Source of the DNA: Haliea sp. E1-2-M8
GTDB lineage: Bacteria; Pseudomonadota; Gammaproteobacteria; Pseudomonadales; Halieaceae
Reading direction: 5' to 3'
Assembly: GCF_030649675.1 (NCBI RefSeq)
Contig: NZ_JAUTDR010000003.1
Location: forward strand, 62,001-126,000
DNA: 64,000 nt
Part shown: piece after piece, positions 19,737 to 28,726 of the stretch
Numbering within the stretch: position 1 is the first letter of the stretch
Layout: the number at the start of each line of letters is the position of its first letter
Notes under the pieces: model-generated
The model's database searches: none
What the model was told of the DNA's origin: nothing
What the model saw: the letters and a program-made list of their open reading frames with translations, nothing else
Position numbers and translations under genes: made by a program

Positions 19737-20515
19737 GCGCCGGTACCCGCATTGGCAGCCTGCAGGAAGGCGGGTTTCTCGCCGCCACCGTGGACGGCAA
19801 TGCTGGTGCCGCTGATATAGGACGCCATGGGTGAGGCCAGGAACAGGCAAGCGTCGCCGATATCCTCCGGTACCGCCATGCGCCCCAGCGGGATGGTGCG
19901 GCCCACTGCGGCCACGCCCTCGGCGTCACCGTAGTGCAGATGCGATTGCTCGGTCTCCACCAGCCCGGCGATGATGGCGTTGATGCGGACCTTCGGGCCC
20001 CACTCCACCGCCAGCGAGTGCCCCAGGTTGACCAGGCCGGCCTTGGCGGCGCCGTAGGCGGCGGTGCCAGGGGAGGGCCGGAGGGTGCTGACGCTGGCAA
20101 TATTGATGATGCTGCCACCGTCCTCCTGCTGCTGCATGACCCGGTTCGCCAGCTGGGCGGCGTGCAGGGCCGAGGTCAGGTTGAGGGCAATGATGGATTC
20201 GTGGAAGCGGGGGGAAACGGTCGCAGCCTCGGCGTGAGGTGCGCCACCGGCGTTGTTGACCAGCACATTCAGGTGCCCAAAGCGTTCGACAACGGCATCG
20301 ACCAGTGCTTCCAGTTGCTCGTAGCGGCGAACGTCGCAGGCCACAAAGAACGCTTCGCGCCCACCCGCCGCCGGCAGCGAATCGGGCGGGTTGCGCCCGC
20401 AGATCGCCACCTCGGCCCCCGCGGCCAGGAAGCGTTCGCTGATGCCTCTGCCGACACCCTTGCCGCCCCCGGTTACCAATACCGTGCGTCCGCTGAAATC
20501 CATGGGACTGTGCAT
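19733..20515 (-). CDS. Short-chain dehydrogenase/reductase (SDR)
   Basis: A classical NAD(P)-dependent SDR of 260 residues. The cofactor motif is TGGGKGVGRG, the NNAG motif is present (VLVNNAGGAP), and the catalytic set appears as Ser in IASVST with YGAAK (Tyr and Lys). The start at 20515 is preceded by AAGGAG at 9 bases. It is first in a two-gene unit with the PQQ dehydrogenase and diverges from the F420 operon across a 208-base gap. The substrate is unknown; a linked oxidation step with the PQQ enzyme is plausible. Confidence 0.92.
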   Translation of the reverse strand: MHSPMDFSGRTVLVTGGGKGVGRGISERFLAAGAEVAICGRNPPDSLPAAGGREAFFVACDVRRYEQLEALVDAVVERFGHLNVLVNNAGGAPHAEAATVSPRFHESIIALNLTSALHAAQLANRVMQQQEDGGSIINIASVSTLRPSPGTAAYGAAKAGLVNLGHSLAVEWGPKVRINAIIAGLVETEQSHLHYGDAEGVAAVGRTIPLGRMAVPEDIGDACLFLASPMASYISGTSIAVHGGGEKPAFLQAANAGTGA

Positions 20516-20723
20516 GTCACCCTGCTCCTTGCTGCTGTCTTGTGGCAACTTGTGATCGGCAGATGAATTGCCTAAGATGCCTCGGCTCCGCGCATCCTAC
20601 CCCCTTCCCCCGGGATCGGGAAATGCCGACGGGGCGGCGACCATTTTCCGGGCGGAGAGAGGCGGTCTCGGTAGACTTAGCTGAACCATCAGGCCCTTCA
20701 CCAAGCAAGCAGGAATCATACCT

Positions 20724-21410
20724 ATGGCAACTGAATCACTGCCCGTGCTCGCCATCCTCGGCGGTACCGGCGACCTGGGAACGGGGCTGGCCCGGCGCTG
20801 GGCCAAGGCTGGCTACCGCGTCATCATCGGCTCGCGTACCCCGGACAAGGCCGAGGCCGCTGCCACTGATCTGCGCGCGGTCATGGCAGAACGCGGTGCG
20901 GCCGCGGTGAATGTCGAGGCCATGGAAAACCTGGCGGCGGCCGAGGCGGCCGAGATTGTGGTCATCACCGTGCCTTTCAGTCACCAGAAAGCCACGCTGG
21001 AGCTGGTTGCGCCGGCCCTGCAAGGCAAGATCCTTATCGATGTAACGGTGCCGCTGGTGCCGCCGCGGGTTGCGCGGGTGCAGTTGCCGCCGGAAGGCAG
21101 CGCGGGCCAGATTGCCCAGGACCTGCTGGGCGAAGGCGTGGCTGTTGTTTCCGCCTTCCAGAATGTGGCTGCGGCGCATCTGCAGGACACCGGAGCCGTG
21201 GATTGCGACGTGCTGGTCTGTGGCGACAAGAAAGAGGCCCGGGCGGAAGTGATCAAGCTGGTTGAAGCCGCCGGTCTGCGTGGCTTCCACGCCGGCATGA
21301 TTGCCAATGCCGCCGCCGCCGAGGCGCTGACCTCGGTACTGATTACCATCAACAAGCAGTACAACTGCCACGCCGGAATCCGCATTTCCGGCCTGGAAAG
21401 CCATGAATGA
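20724..21410 (+). CDS. npdG: F420:NADPH oxidoreductase (NADPH-dependent F420 reductase)
   Basis: Transfers hydride between NADPH and coenzyme F420, so it can charge the F420H2 pool. The 228 residues start with the Gly-rich nucleotide motif LAILGGTGDLGTGLARRW, close to archaeal Fno and bacterial NpdG, followed by the IGSRTPDKAE phosphate-binding segment. VITVPF and GMIANAAAAEALT further match the family. It is the first gene of a four-gene F420 operon, overlapping cofE by 4 bases. The promoter should lie in the 208-base gap before it; I saw only a weak TAGACT candidate near 20673. Confidence 0.92.
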   Translation: MATESLPVLAILGGTGDLGTGLARRWAKAGYRVIIGSRTPDKAEAAATDLRAVMAERGAAAVNVEAMENLAAAEAAEIVVITVPFSHQKATLELVAPALQGKILIDVTVPLVPPRVARVQLPPEGSAGQIAQDLLGEGVAVVSAFQNVAAAHLQDTGAVDCDVLVCGDKKEARAEVIKLVEAAGLRGFHAGMIANAAAAEALTSVLITINKQYNCHAGIRISGLESHE

Positions 21411-22174
21411 GCGCACGCCTCGAGCTGATTCCGCTGGAGAATTTTCCCGAGGTTGTTCCGGGGGATGATCTGGCGGCGCTGATTGCCGCCAGTCTGGAGG
21501 CCAGTGCGCTGACCCTGCAGGACGGCGATGTCCTGGTGCTGGCGCAGAAGATCGTGTCCAAGGCCGAGGGGCGCTACCGCCGCCTGGCAGAGGTGGAACC
21601 CGGCCCCAGGGCTCTGGAACTGGCCCGCGACACGGACAAGGATCCGCGCCTGGTGGAGCTTATCCTGCGCGAGTCGCGGGAGGTTCTGCGGGTGCGGCCG
21701 GGAGTGATTATCGTCGAACATCGGCTCGGATATGTGCACGCCAACGCCGGGATCGATCGCTCCAACATACGCAATGATCCCGCTGATCCCCAGGTGCTGC
21801 TGCTGCCGGAGGATTGCGACGCCTCTGCTGCGGCGCTGCGCGAGGCGCTCGCAGTCCGCTGCGGCACGGCGCCCCAGATCATCATCAACGACAGCGCCGG
21901 CCGCGCCTGGCGCATGGGCACGGTGGGCCTGGCGCTGGGTACCGCGGGCCTGGATCCACTGTTCAACCAGATCGGGGAGCAGGATCGTTTCGGCAACCGC
22001 CTGGAAGTCACCGAGCCCGCCGTGGCGGACGAACTCGCCAGTGCCGCGTCGCTGGTGATGGGCCAGGCCGCCGAGGGCCTGCCGGTGGTGCTGGCTCGCG
22101 GCGCCCGGCTGCGGCCGTCCAGCCGCAACGCCCGGGCGCTGCTGCGGCCCCGCGAGCAGGACATGTTTCGGTGA
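21407..22174 (+). CDS. cofE: Coenzyme F420-0:L-glutamate ligase CofE
   Basis: Adds gamma-linked glutamates to F420-0. The 255 residues carry CofE motifs: DGDVLVLAQKIVSKAEGR, RVRPGVIIVEHRLGYVHANAGIDRSN is the conserved central block (about residues 83-108), and NDSAGRAWRMGTVG follows. It is a stand-alone ligase, without the C-terminal nitroreductase-like domain of mycobacterial FbiB, so it resembles the archaeal form. It overlaps npdG by 4 bases and cofD by 4 bases (GTGA). Glutamate tail length cannot be predicted. Confidence 0.95.
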   Translation: MSARLELIPLENFPEVVPGDDLAALIAASLEASALTLQDGDVLVLAQKIVSKAEGRYRRLAEVEPGPRALELARDTDKDPRLVELILRESREVLRVRPGVIIVEHRLGYVHANAGIDRSNIRNDPADPQVLLLPEDCDASAAALREALAVRCGTAPQIIINDSAGRAWRMGTVGLALGTAGLDPLFNQIGEQDRFGNRLEVTEPAVADELASAASLVMGQAAEGLPVVLARGARLRPSSRNARALLRPREQDMFR

Positions 22175-23133
22175 CGCTGCCCACGGGGCCGGTGCTGGCA
22201 CTGTCCGGGGGTGTCGGTGGCGCCAAACTGTGCCTGGGCCTGGATGATCAGCTGCCTGCCGGACAGCTGCACATCGCCTGCAATACCGGTGACGACTTCG
22301 AGCACCTGGGTCTCACCATCTGCCCCGACATCGACACCGTGCTTTATACCCTGGGGGGCATCAGCAACCCGCAGCAGGGCTGGGGCCTGGACGGGGAAAC
22401 CTGGCAGGTGCTGGCCGCACTGGAGCAGCTGGGTGCGGATAGCTGGTTTCGCCTCGGCGATCGCGATCTCGCCACCCACCTCTGGCGCGCGGGCGAATTG
22501 GCGCGGGGTACAACCCTGTCCGCGGTTACGGCTGACCTGGGCAAGCGTCTCGGGGTAACAGCAGCGGTTTATCCCATGAGCGATGACCCGGTGCGGACGG
22601 TAGTGCAAACCGCCGCGGGTGACCTGCCGTTCCAGCATTACTTCGTGCGGGAACAGTGCCGTCCCCCGGTACACGGGTTCAGCTTTTCCGGTGTCGGCAG
22701 CGCAGCCCTGCAACCGGCCCTTGCGGCCCTGTGTGCGTCGGGGGCCCTGGGCGGGGTAATTATTTGTCCTTCCAACCCCTTTGTGAGCATAGATCCCATG
22801 CTGCAGCTGGACAGTTTCTGGCAGACCCTGCGAGAGTCGCAGGTTCCCGTGCTGGCAGTGGCGCCTATTGTCGCCGGCCAGGCGCTTAAAGGACCTGCGG
22901 CCAAGATGATGGCGGAGCTGAACCTGCCGGTCACCGCCACCGGGGTCGCGGCACACTATGCTCGACGCTATCCGGGCTTGATCGAAACGTTTGTGGTAGA
23001 CCACAGTGACGCTACACTGGCACCGGCAATACAGAAGCTCGGCATGGAGGTGGAAGTGACGGCAACCATTATGCGCGAACGCGCTGACAAACAGGCCCTG
23101 GCAACGGTCTGTCTGGAGCTGTTGTGCCGCTGA
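22171..23133 (+). CDS. cofD: F420 precursor phosphotransferase CofD (FbiA-like)
   Basis: Joins the guanylylated three-carbon acid to the deazaflavin Fo, giving F420-0 or its dehydro or glyceryl form. The 320 residues hold SGGVGGAKLCLGL at the N-terminus, NTGDDFEHLGL, DIDTVLYTLGG, MSDDPVRT and CPSNPFVSIDP, all typical of CofD. GTG 22171 overlaps the cofE stop; the longer open frame to 21814 lies inside cofE. Which acid is used (2-phospholactate, phosphoenolpyruvate or 3-phosphoglycerate) cannot be read from the sequence by eye. Confidence 0.95.
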   Translation: MTLPTGPVLALSGGVGGAKLCLGLDDQLPAGQLHIACNTGDDFEHLGLTICPDIDTVLYTLGGISNPQQGWGLDGETWQVLAALEQLGADSWFRLGDRDLATHLWRAGELARGTTLSAVTADLGKRLGVTAAVYPMSDDPVRTVVQTAAGDLPFQHYFVREQCRPPVHGFSFSGVGSAALQPALAALCASGALGGVIICPSNPFVSIDPMLQLDSFWQTLRESQVPVLAVAPIVAGQALKGPAAKMMAELNLPVTATGVAAHYARRYPGLIETFVVDHSDATLAPAIQKLGMEVEVTATIMRERADKQALATVCLELLCR

Positions 23134-26100
23134 ATTGCCGCCCTGCTGTACATGCGGTGTTGCCGCTGAAACAGCTGGACGGGGCCAAGACCCGTCTGGC
23201 GGGCCTGCTCGACAGCGAGCAGCGCCGGACCCTGGCACTGGCGATGGCCCGGGATGTACTGGCGGCGCTTTGCGCCCACCCGGCCATCAGCAGCATCACC
23301 CTGGTTTCGGACGATACCGATGCGCGCGATCTGGCGGCTGTGACGGCCGTGCGCCTGTGGTCTGAACAGGGTCTGCTGGCAGAGGGTGAATCCCCGTCAA
23401 TGACGGGCCCGCTACCGGCACTGAACGGGGTGCTGACGGCCGCTTGCGCGCGTCTGCGCCGTGAGGACGCCGACACTGAGTCCCTGCTGCTGGTGCTGCA
23501 TGCGGACCTTCCCCTGTTGACGAGCGCGGATATCGACGCCGCCCTGGCCTGTGCCGAAGCCCGCAGCGGGCTGGTCGTGGGGGTGGATGCCACAGGTACC
23601 GGCACCAACCTGTTGCTGTTTCCCGCGAGCACGCTACCCCGTTTCGCCTTTGGCCCGGACAGCAGCAGTGCCCACCTTGCGTGGGCCCGGGCGCAGGGCT
23701 TGCCCGGCCGCAACCTGCAGCGGCCCGGTATTGCCCGCGATATAGATACCCCGACAGATCTCCTGCAGCTGCACCACCAGGCTGCAACTATGCCCCCCGG
23801 GCACACCAGGAGCTGGTTGCAGTCCCTGGCCGAGCCGCCGGACAGCGCCCGCGCCCTGGCCCTGGCGGACTGCGATGATACCTCCGCCCTGGTGGCCCTG
23901 GCTGGCCAGCTGCGGGATCTGGGCCACGGCAATGTGGTGACGTATTCGCGCAAGGTGTTTATTCCCCTGACCCGGCTGTGCCGCGATGTCTGCCATTACT
24001 GCACCTTCGCCACCACGCCGAAGAAGGTGGAGGCGCCCTTCATGAGCGTCGACGAGGTGCTGGAGCTGTGCCGCCAGGGCGCAGAACTCGGCTGCCAGGA
24101 AGCCCTGCTGACCCTGGGCGAGAAGCCCGAGCTGCGTTACCGTGCAGCCCGCGAGGCACTGGCGGCGCTGGGCTTTGCCAGCACCCTGGAGTACGTGGCA
24201 CACGTGGCAGGGCGAATTATCGAAGAGACGGGCCTGCTGCCCCATATCAATGCGGGTTGCATGACCACGGAAGAGATCGCTTTACTGCGCCCGGTCAGTG
24301 CTTCCATGGGCATCATGCTGGAGTCCGCGTCCGCGCGGCTGTGCGAGAAGGGCATGCCCCACCACGGTTCCCCGGACAAGGTGCCGGCGGAAAGGCTGCG
24401 CACCCTGGCCCTGGCCGGCGCGGCAAACGTGCCGTTCACCTCCGGGATTCTGATCGGCATTGGGGAAACCCGCCGCGAGCGCATTGAGTCCCTGCTGGCC
24501 CTGCGTGCGGTGCACCAGGAATACGGCCACCTGCAGGAAATCATCGTGCAGAACTTCCGCGCCAAGCCAGGCACCCTGATGGCCCGGGCGCCGGAACCTG
24601 ATCTGCAAGAGCTGCTCTGGACCCTGGCGGTGGCGCGCATCATCTTTGGCCCGGCCATGAGCATCCAGGCACCACCCAATCTCAGCCCCGGCGTACTGCC
24701 GCAGCTTCTGGCTGCGGGGATCAATGACTGGGGCGGCGTGTCGCCCCTGACGCCCGACCACGTCAACCCGGAAGCGCCGTGGCCGCATCTGGACCAGCTG
24801 GCCCGTGAGACCGCCGCCGCCGGTAAATTCCTGGAACAGCGGCTGACAATTTACCCGACCTATGCCAACGCACCGCAGACCTGGCTGGATCCCGCGGTGC
24901 AATCCCCGGTGCTGCGCCAGCAGGACGCCGCGGGCTTTGCCCGCCGCGACAGCTGGATGCCGGGTGAGGAGGCGCCGGTGCCAAACGTGGAGGCGGGCCT
25001 GCTCAGCGAGCCGGTCAATGCCTTCGCCGTGGGCGCTGATCTGCGCGAGATCGTGGAACGCTGCGAGAGCGGCACCGCGCTTGCGGAAGCAGACCTGGAG
25101 CGCCTGTTTACCGCCCGCGGCCCCGAATTCCGCTTCGTGGTGGACGCCGCGGACCGGCTGCGCCGCCAGCGCTGTGGCGACACGGTCAGCTACGCCATCA
25201 ATCGCAATATCAACTATACCAACGTCTGCTATTTCAAGTGCCAGTTCTGCGCCTTCTCCAAGGGCAAGCACAGCGAGGAGCTGCGGGGGCGCCCCTACGA
25301 CATCAGCGCCACCGAGATCGCCCGCCGCTGCCGCGAGGCCTGGCAGCGCGGAGCCACCGAAGTCTGCATGCAGGGCGGCATTCACCCGGACTACACCGGG
25401 CAGACTTACCTGGACATTCTCGCCACCGTGCGTGCCGCCACGCCGGAGATGCACATCCATGCCTTTTCGCCGCTGGAAGTGTGGCAGGGTGCGGCGACCC
25501 TGGGTGTGTCCCTCGAGGATTTCCTGCGCCAGCTGCAGGCGGCGGGGCTGGACACCCTGCCGGGTACGGCGGCGGAAATCCTTGATGACGAGGTTCGTGC
25601 CACCCTGTGCCCGGACAAGCTCAACAGCGCCGAGTGGCTGCAGGTAATGGAAACCGCGCACCGGGTGGGCTTCCGCACTACCGCCACCATCATGTATGGC
25701 CATATCGAGCAGCCCCGGCACTGGGCCCGGCACCTGCTGGCGGTGCGCGAGTTGCAGGCCCGCACCGGCGGCTTTACCGAGCTGGTGCCGCTGCCCTTCG
25801 TGCACATGGAGGCGCCGATGTTCCTGCGCGGGCGCGCCCGCCGCGGCCCCACCTTCCGCGAGGCGGTGCTGATGCACGCGGTGTCGCGGCTGGTCCTGCA
25901 CGGCCATATCGACAACATCCAGACCAGCTGGGTGAAGATGGGCGGTGCCGGGGTGGATGTGTGCCTCAACGCCGGGGCCAACGACCTCGGCGGCACTCTG
26001 ATGAACGAGAGCATTACCCGCGCCGCCGGTGCAGCCCACGGCCAGGAATGGGCGCCGGCCGTAATGGAGCAGCGCATCCGCAGCCTGGGTCGCCAGCCGC

Positions 26101-26291
26101 GTCTGCGCAATACTCTGTATGCCGACGCCCCGGCTGAACGCCGCGAGGCTGCAGGTTCTGCGGCCGAGCTGCTGCCGGTGGACAACGCCGACGCCGGCAA
26201 ACGCGCCCGCGACAAACGCCTGCTACTGGCTACGGATGCGCCGCGCCCGGTGCCGCCAGAGCAGGTGGTGCTGATGGCGGCCTGTAACTGA
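23124..26291 (+). CDS. fbiC: Three-domain F420 synthesis protein: CofC-CofG-CofH fusion
   Basis: One uninterrupted frame of 1055 residues holding three F420 enzymes. Residues 1-~220 are a CofC/FbiD guanylyltransferase ([43 protein letters not shown]). Residues ~265-600 are the radical-SAM CofG with Cys286, Cys290 and Cys293. Residues ~680-1015 are the radical-SAM CofH with Cys702, Cys706 and Cys709. CofG and CofH together make the deazaflavin Fo from tyrosine and a ribityl-pyrimidine, as in FbiC. CofC would activate the three-carbon acid. GTG 23124 overlaps the cofD stop by 10 bases. Both cysteine triads are intact. Confidence 0.95.
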   Translation: MPLNCRPAVHAVLPLKQLDGAKTRLAGLLDSEQRRTLALAMARDVLAALCAHPAISSITLVSDDTDARDLAAVTAVRLWSEQGLLAEGESPSMTGPLPALNGVLTAACARLRREDADTESLLLVLHADLPLLTSADIDAALACAEARSGLVVGVDATGTGTNLLLFPASTLPRFAFGPDSSSAHLAWARAQGLPGRNLQRPGIARDIDTPTDLLQLHHQAATMPPGHTRSWLQSLAEPPDSARALALADCDDTSALVALAGQLRDLGHGNVVTYSRKVFIPLTRLCRDVCHYCTFATTPKKVEAPFMSVDEVLELCRQGAELGCQEALLTLGEKPELRYRAAREALAALGFASTLEYVAHVAGRIIEETGLLPHINAGCMTTEEIALLRPVSASMGIMLESASARLCEKGMPHHGSPDKVPAERLRTLALAGAANVPFTSGILIGIGETRRERIESLLALRAVHQEYGHLQEIIVQNFRAKPGTLMARAPEPDLQELLWTLAVARIIFGPAMSIQAPPNLSPGVLPQLLAAGINDWGGVSPLTPDHVNPEAPWPHLDQLARETAAAGKFLEQRLTIYPTYANAPQTWLDPAVQSPVLRQQDAAGFARRDSWMPGEEAPVPNVEAGLLSEPVNAFAVGADLREIVERCESGTALAEADLERLFTARGPEFRFVVDAADRLRRQRCGDTVSYAINRNINYTNVCYFKCQFCAFSKGKHSEELRGRPYDISATEIARRCREAWQRGATEVCMQGGIHPDYTGQTYLDILATVRAATPEMHIHAFSPLEVWQGAATLGVSLEDFLRQLQAAGLDTLPGTAAEILDDEVRATLCPDKLNSAEWLQVMETAHRVGFRTTATIMYGHIEQPRHWARHLLAVRELQARTGGFTELVPLPFVHMEAPMFLRGRARRGPTFREAVLMHAVSRLVLHGHIDNIQTSWVKMGGAGVDVCLNAGANDLGGTLMNESITRAAGAAHGQEWAPAVMEQRIRSLGRQPRLRNTLYADAPAERREAAGSAAELLPVDNADAGKRARDKRLLLATDAPRPVPPEQVVLMAACN

Positions 26292-26293
26292 GG

Positions 26294-26977
26294 ATGTCCA
26301 CGATACAGCTGGAAGCGAGCTGGCTGGCGCCGCTGGCCGACGAATTTCAGCAGCCCTACATGCACGCGCTCAGGGACTTCCTGCAGCAGGAAAAGCACAG
26401 CGGGGTCAGCGTGTTTCCCCCCGGCCCCGAGATATTCAACGCCTTTGCGCATACGCCTCTGCACAAGGTGAAGGTGGTTATCCTCGGCCAGGATCCCTAT
26501 CACGGCCCAGGCCAGGCTCACGGCCTCTGTTTCTCGGTGCGCCCGGGTGTCGCCATTCCGCCCTCTCTGCAGAATATCTACAAGGAGATCCAGCGCGACC
26601 TCGGTATTACGCCCCCCGGCCACGGCAACCTGACCGCCTGGGCCGACCGGGGTGTGCTGCTGCTGAACAGCGTGCTGACGGTGGCGGCCAACCGCGCCGC
26701 TTCCCATCGGGGCAAGGGCTGGGAAACCTTTACCGATCGGGTGGTGGAGCTGGTCAACCGCGAACGTGAGAATGTGGTGTTCATGCTGTGGGGCAGCTAT
26801 GCCCAGCGCAAGGGTGCGGTAATCGACAGCCGGCGTCACTGTGTGTTGCAGGCGCCGCATCCCTCACCCCTGAGTGCCCACCGCGGGTTTATTGGCTGCG
26901 GGCATTTCAGTGCGGCGAATGCGTATTTGCAGGCGCAGGGGCAGGCGCCTGTTGACTGGGCCCTGCCGCCAGCCTGA
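26294..26977 (+). CDS. ung: Uracil-DNA glycosylase, family 1
   Basis: Removes uracil from DNA. The 227 residues include the catalytic [18 protein letters not shown] block, LLLNSVLTV and the [14 protein letters not shown]-intercalation loop, all as in E. coli Ung. ATG 26294 follows the F420 fusion gene stop by only 2 bases, with TGAGG overlapping that stop as the only ribosome site, so it is probably co-transcribed with the F420 genes. It converges with ygfZ, 4 bases away. Confidence 0.97.
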   Translation: MSTIQLEASWLAPLADEFQQPYMHALRDFLQQEKHSGVSVFPPGPEIFNAFAHTPLHKVKVVILGQDPYHGPGQAHGLCFSVRPGVAIPPSLQNIYKEIQRDLGITPPGHGNLTAWADRGVLLLNSVLTVAANRAASHRGKGWETFTDRVVELVNRERENVVFMLWGSYAQRKGAVIDSRRHCVLQAPHPSPLSAHRGFIGCGHFSAANAYLQAQGQAPVDWALPPA

Positions 26978-26981
26978 ACCT

Positions 26982-27950
26982 TTAGCCGAACGGTACGGGG
27001 TAGGGGAGTTCCAACACCTCCACGGTCTGCTCGCCGGCGGGCGCCAGGCGCAGGCCTTCCTCCGCGGCAAGCCGTGTGGTGGTGATCAATGCCAGCGCCG
27101 TGCCGTCGTCTGCGATTGCGGCATTCACGATCTGGGCCGCGGGGCGTTCCTTTCCTTGCAGATACAGTGGTTCCCCGGCACTGGCTGCGGTACCCGCGGG
27201 CAACTGCACCAACAGCATGCGGCGCTTCGCTTTTCCCTTGTAGTGCATCCGCGCGATGACTTCCTGGCCGGGATAACAGCCCTTGCGAAAGTTGATATGG
27301 CCGCTGAGGTCGTAATTGAGCTGTTGCGGGAGCAACTCGCCGGTGGTCGCCGCGGTGATGCGGGCGATACCGCGGCGCAGGTTCGCGGCCTCCCAGTCCG
27401 CCTCGCTGGCCGCCGGGAGAGCTTCTTCAAGCTGTTCCTGCAGCGCGGGCTGCTCGCTGCGGCTTAGCCAAACCTCGAAGCATTCACTCTTGCCGTCGAG
27501 TTGCAGTACCAGGGCGCCGGCTTCCCCGCTCCAGGCCAGGTCTGTCTCGGGCAACGCCGGGAACAGCGGCCGCAGCGTCTCGGCAGTGCCCCCGCCCCGG
27601 CAGCCGAGCAGCTCCCACTCGTCAGCTGCGGCTCGCAGGGTTACCTTGGAGAACATCGCAAACCGCCCGAGCGCGGCAAGGGTGCTGTCCATGATGTCTC
27701 GCCGCAGGCGCAGCAGGATGCGTTCGGGACCCAACGCCAGGGCGATGAAGTCCGCCAGTACCCGGCCCTGGGGATTACAGAAGGTGCCGTAGCTGGCAGT
27801 GCCGGGATGCAACTGTTTCAGATCGCAGCTGGCCTGGTTGTGCAGAAAGGTCATGGCGTCGCGGCCAGTGACCTCGAGCAGGGCGTCTCCCTGCAAACGA
27901 GAGAGGGTGGGAGTGGTTTGGCTGAGGCTCTGGGCGCTGCTTGCTGACAC
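26982..27950 (-). CDS. ygfZ: tRNA-modifying folate-binding protein YgfZ
   Basis: A GcvT-like protein that supports folate-dependent iron-sulfur enzyme upkeep and tRNA modification. The 322 residues contain the YgfZ signature KGCYPGQEVIARMHYKG near residue 228, with its conserved Cys, and DFIALALGPERILLRL in the N-terminal half. It is divergent from sdhE, the common arrangement in gammaproteobacteria. No start problem: ATG at 27950. Confidence 0.94.
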   Translation of the reverse strand: MSASSAQSLSQTTPTLSRLQGDALLEVTGRDAMTFLHNQASCDLKQLHPGTASYGTFCNPQGRVLADFIALALGPERILLRLRRDIMDSTLAALGRFAMFSKVTLRAAADEWELLGCRGGGTAETLRPLFPALPETDLAWSGEAGALVLQLDGKSECFEVWLSRSEQPALQEQLEEALPAASEADWEAANLRRGIARITAATTGELLPQQLNYDLSGHINFRKGCYPGQEVIARMHYKGKAKRRMLLVQLPAGTAASAGEPLYLQGKERPAAQIVNAAIADDGTALALITTTRLAAEEGLRLAPAGEQTVEVLELPYPVPFG

Positions 27951-28017
27951 GGTGACGAATACTCCTCCGTTGATTCTGCGCTGTGCGGCTATTTCGCTTT
28001 ATGGCCGTCCGAGCCGC

Positions 28018-28023
28018 TATAAT
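28018..28023 (+). promoter_or_regulatory. Consensus -10 hexamer for sdhE
   Basis: A perfect TATAAT at 28018-28023 lies 39 bases before the sdhE start codon in the gap divergent to ygfZ. No good -35 hexamer sits at normal spacing, so the promoter is only partly supported. Confidence 0.45.
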
Positions 28024-28061
28024 AGCCGCTTTTGATGTTCCCGTACGGGGGCGGAGCTGCC

Positions 28062-28322
28062 ATGCTGGGCACTGAAGAACACAATCGCATGCGCTGGGCC
28101 AGTCGGCGCGGCATGCTGGAGCTGGACCTGGTTCTGGAGCCTTTCGTCAATCAGCGCTTCCCGCAGCTGGACGCGGCGGACCGGGACCGCTATCGGCAGC
28201 TGATGCTCTCCGAAGATCAGGAACTGTTCGGCTGGTTTCTGCGCCGGGAGGTCCCCGAGGACCCGGAGCTGGCCGCCATTGTCCGCATCATACTCACCTT
28301 CACTCGTCCTGACCTGGACTGA
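28062..28322 (+). CDS. sdhE: FAD assembly factor SdhE (YgfY/CptB)
   Basis: A small protein that helps attach FAD to succinate dehydrogenase flavoprotein. With ATG 28062 it has 86 residues and the family RGxxE motif in SRRGMLELDLVL; YRQLMLSEDQELFGWFL is also typical. GGAG lies 6 bases before ATG 28062, which is why the longer frame from 28032 was not used. It is followed by ygfX, overlapping by 44 bases, the conserved sdhE-ygfX pair. Confidence 0.95.
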   Translation: MLGTEEHNRMRWASRRGMLELDLVLEPFVNQRFPQLDAADRDRYRQLMLSEDQELFGWFLRREVPEDPELAAIVRIILTFTRPDLD

Positions 28323-28713
28323 CCACCGGCCGCGCCCGGCCTGGTGCGCGGCGTGTCTGCTGTTGCTGATCGCGCTTGCCGAGATTGCCTGGCGAGGTCA
28401 CAGCCTGTGGGCATTGGCTGGGCTGGTGCTCTGGTGCCCGCTCGCATGGTTCGGATTGCCACCCCGGCCGGCCCTCCAATCCTTGCTGCTGGAACCTCAG
28501 GCTTGCGCGTTGCGGCAGGCGGCCGACGCCAGCCCCATGGCGATAGATCTGCTGCCGGGTACAGTATTGTTGCCGTGGGTGGTGGTCCTGCACTGGCGCC
28601 CGGCCGCTGGCCGCGGCCGACGCTTCCTGTGGTTGTGGGCCCGCGACCTCGGCGACGACAGCTTTCGCGATCTGCGGCGCTGGTGGCTGGTATTTGGCCA
28701 GAAGGGCCGATGA
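28279..28713 (+). CDS. ygfX: YgfX/CptA-like inner membrane protein
   Basis: A 144-residue protein with two adjacent membrane helices (about residues 22-60) and a C-terminal cytoplasmic part ending in DSFRDLRRWWLVF, matching E. coli YgfX (CptA), reported to act with SdhE and to affect cell division proteins. The likely start is TTG 28279, overlapping sdhE by 44 bases; SLVLTW right after it aligns with the YgfX N-terminus. The start is less sure than the family call. Confidence 0.8.
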   Translation: MSASYSPSLVLTWTDHRPRPAWCAACLLLLIALAEIAWRGHSLWALAGLVLWCPLAWFGLPPRPALQSLLLEPQACALRQAADASPMAIDLLPGTVLLPWVVVLHWRPAAGRGRRFLWLWARDLGDDSFRDLRRWWLVFGQKGR

Positions 28714-28726
28714 AAAGGGCCGACTC

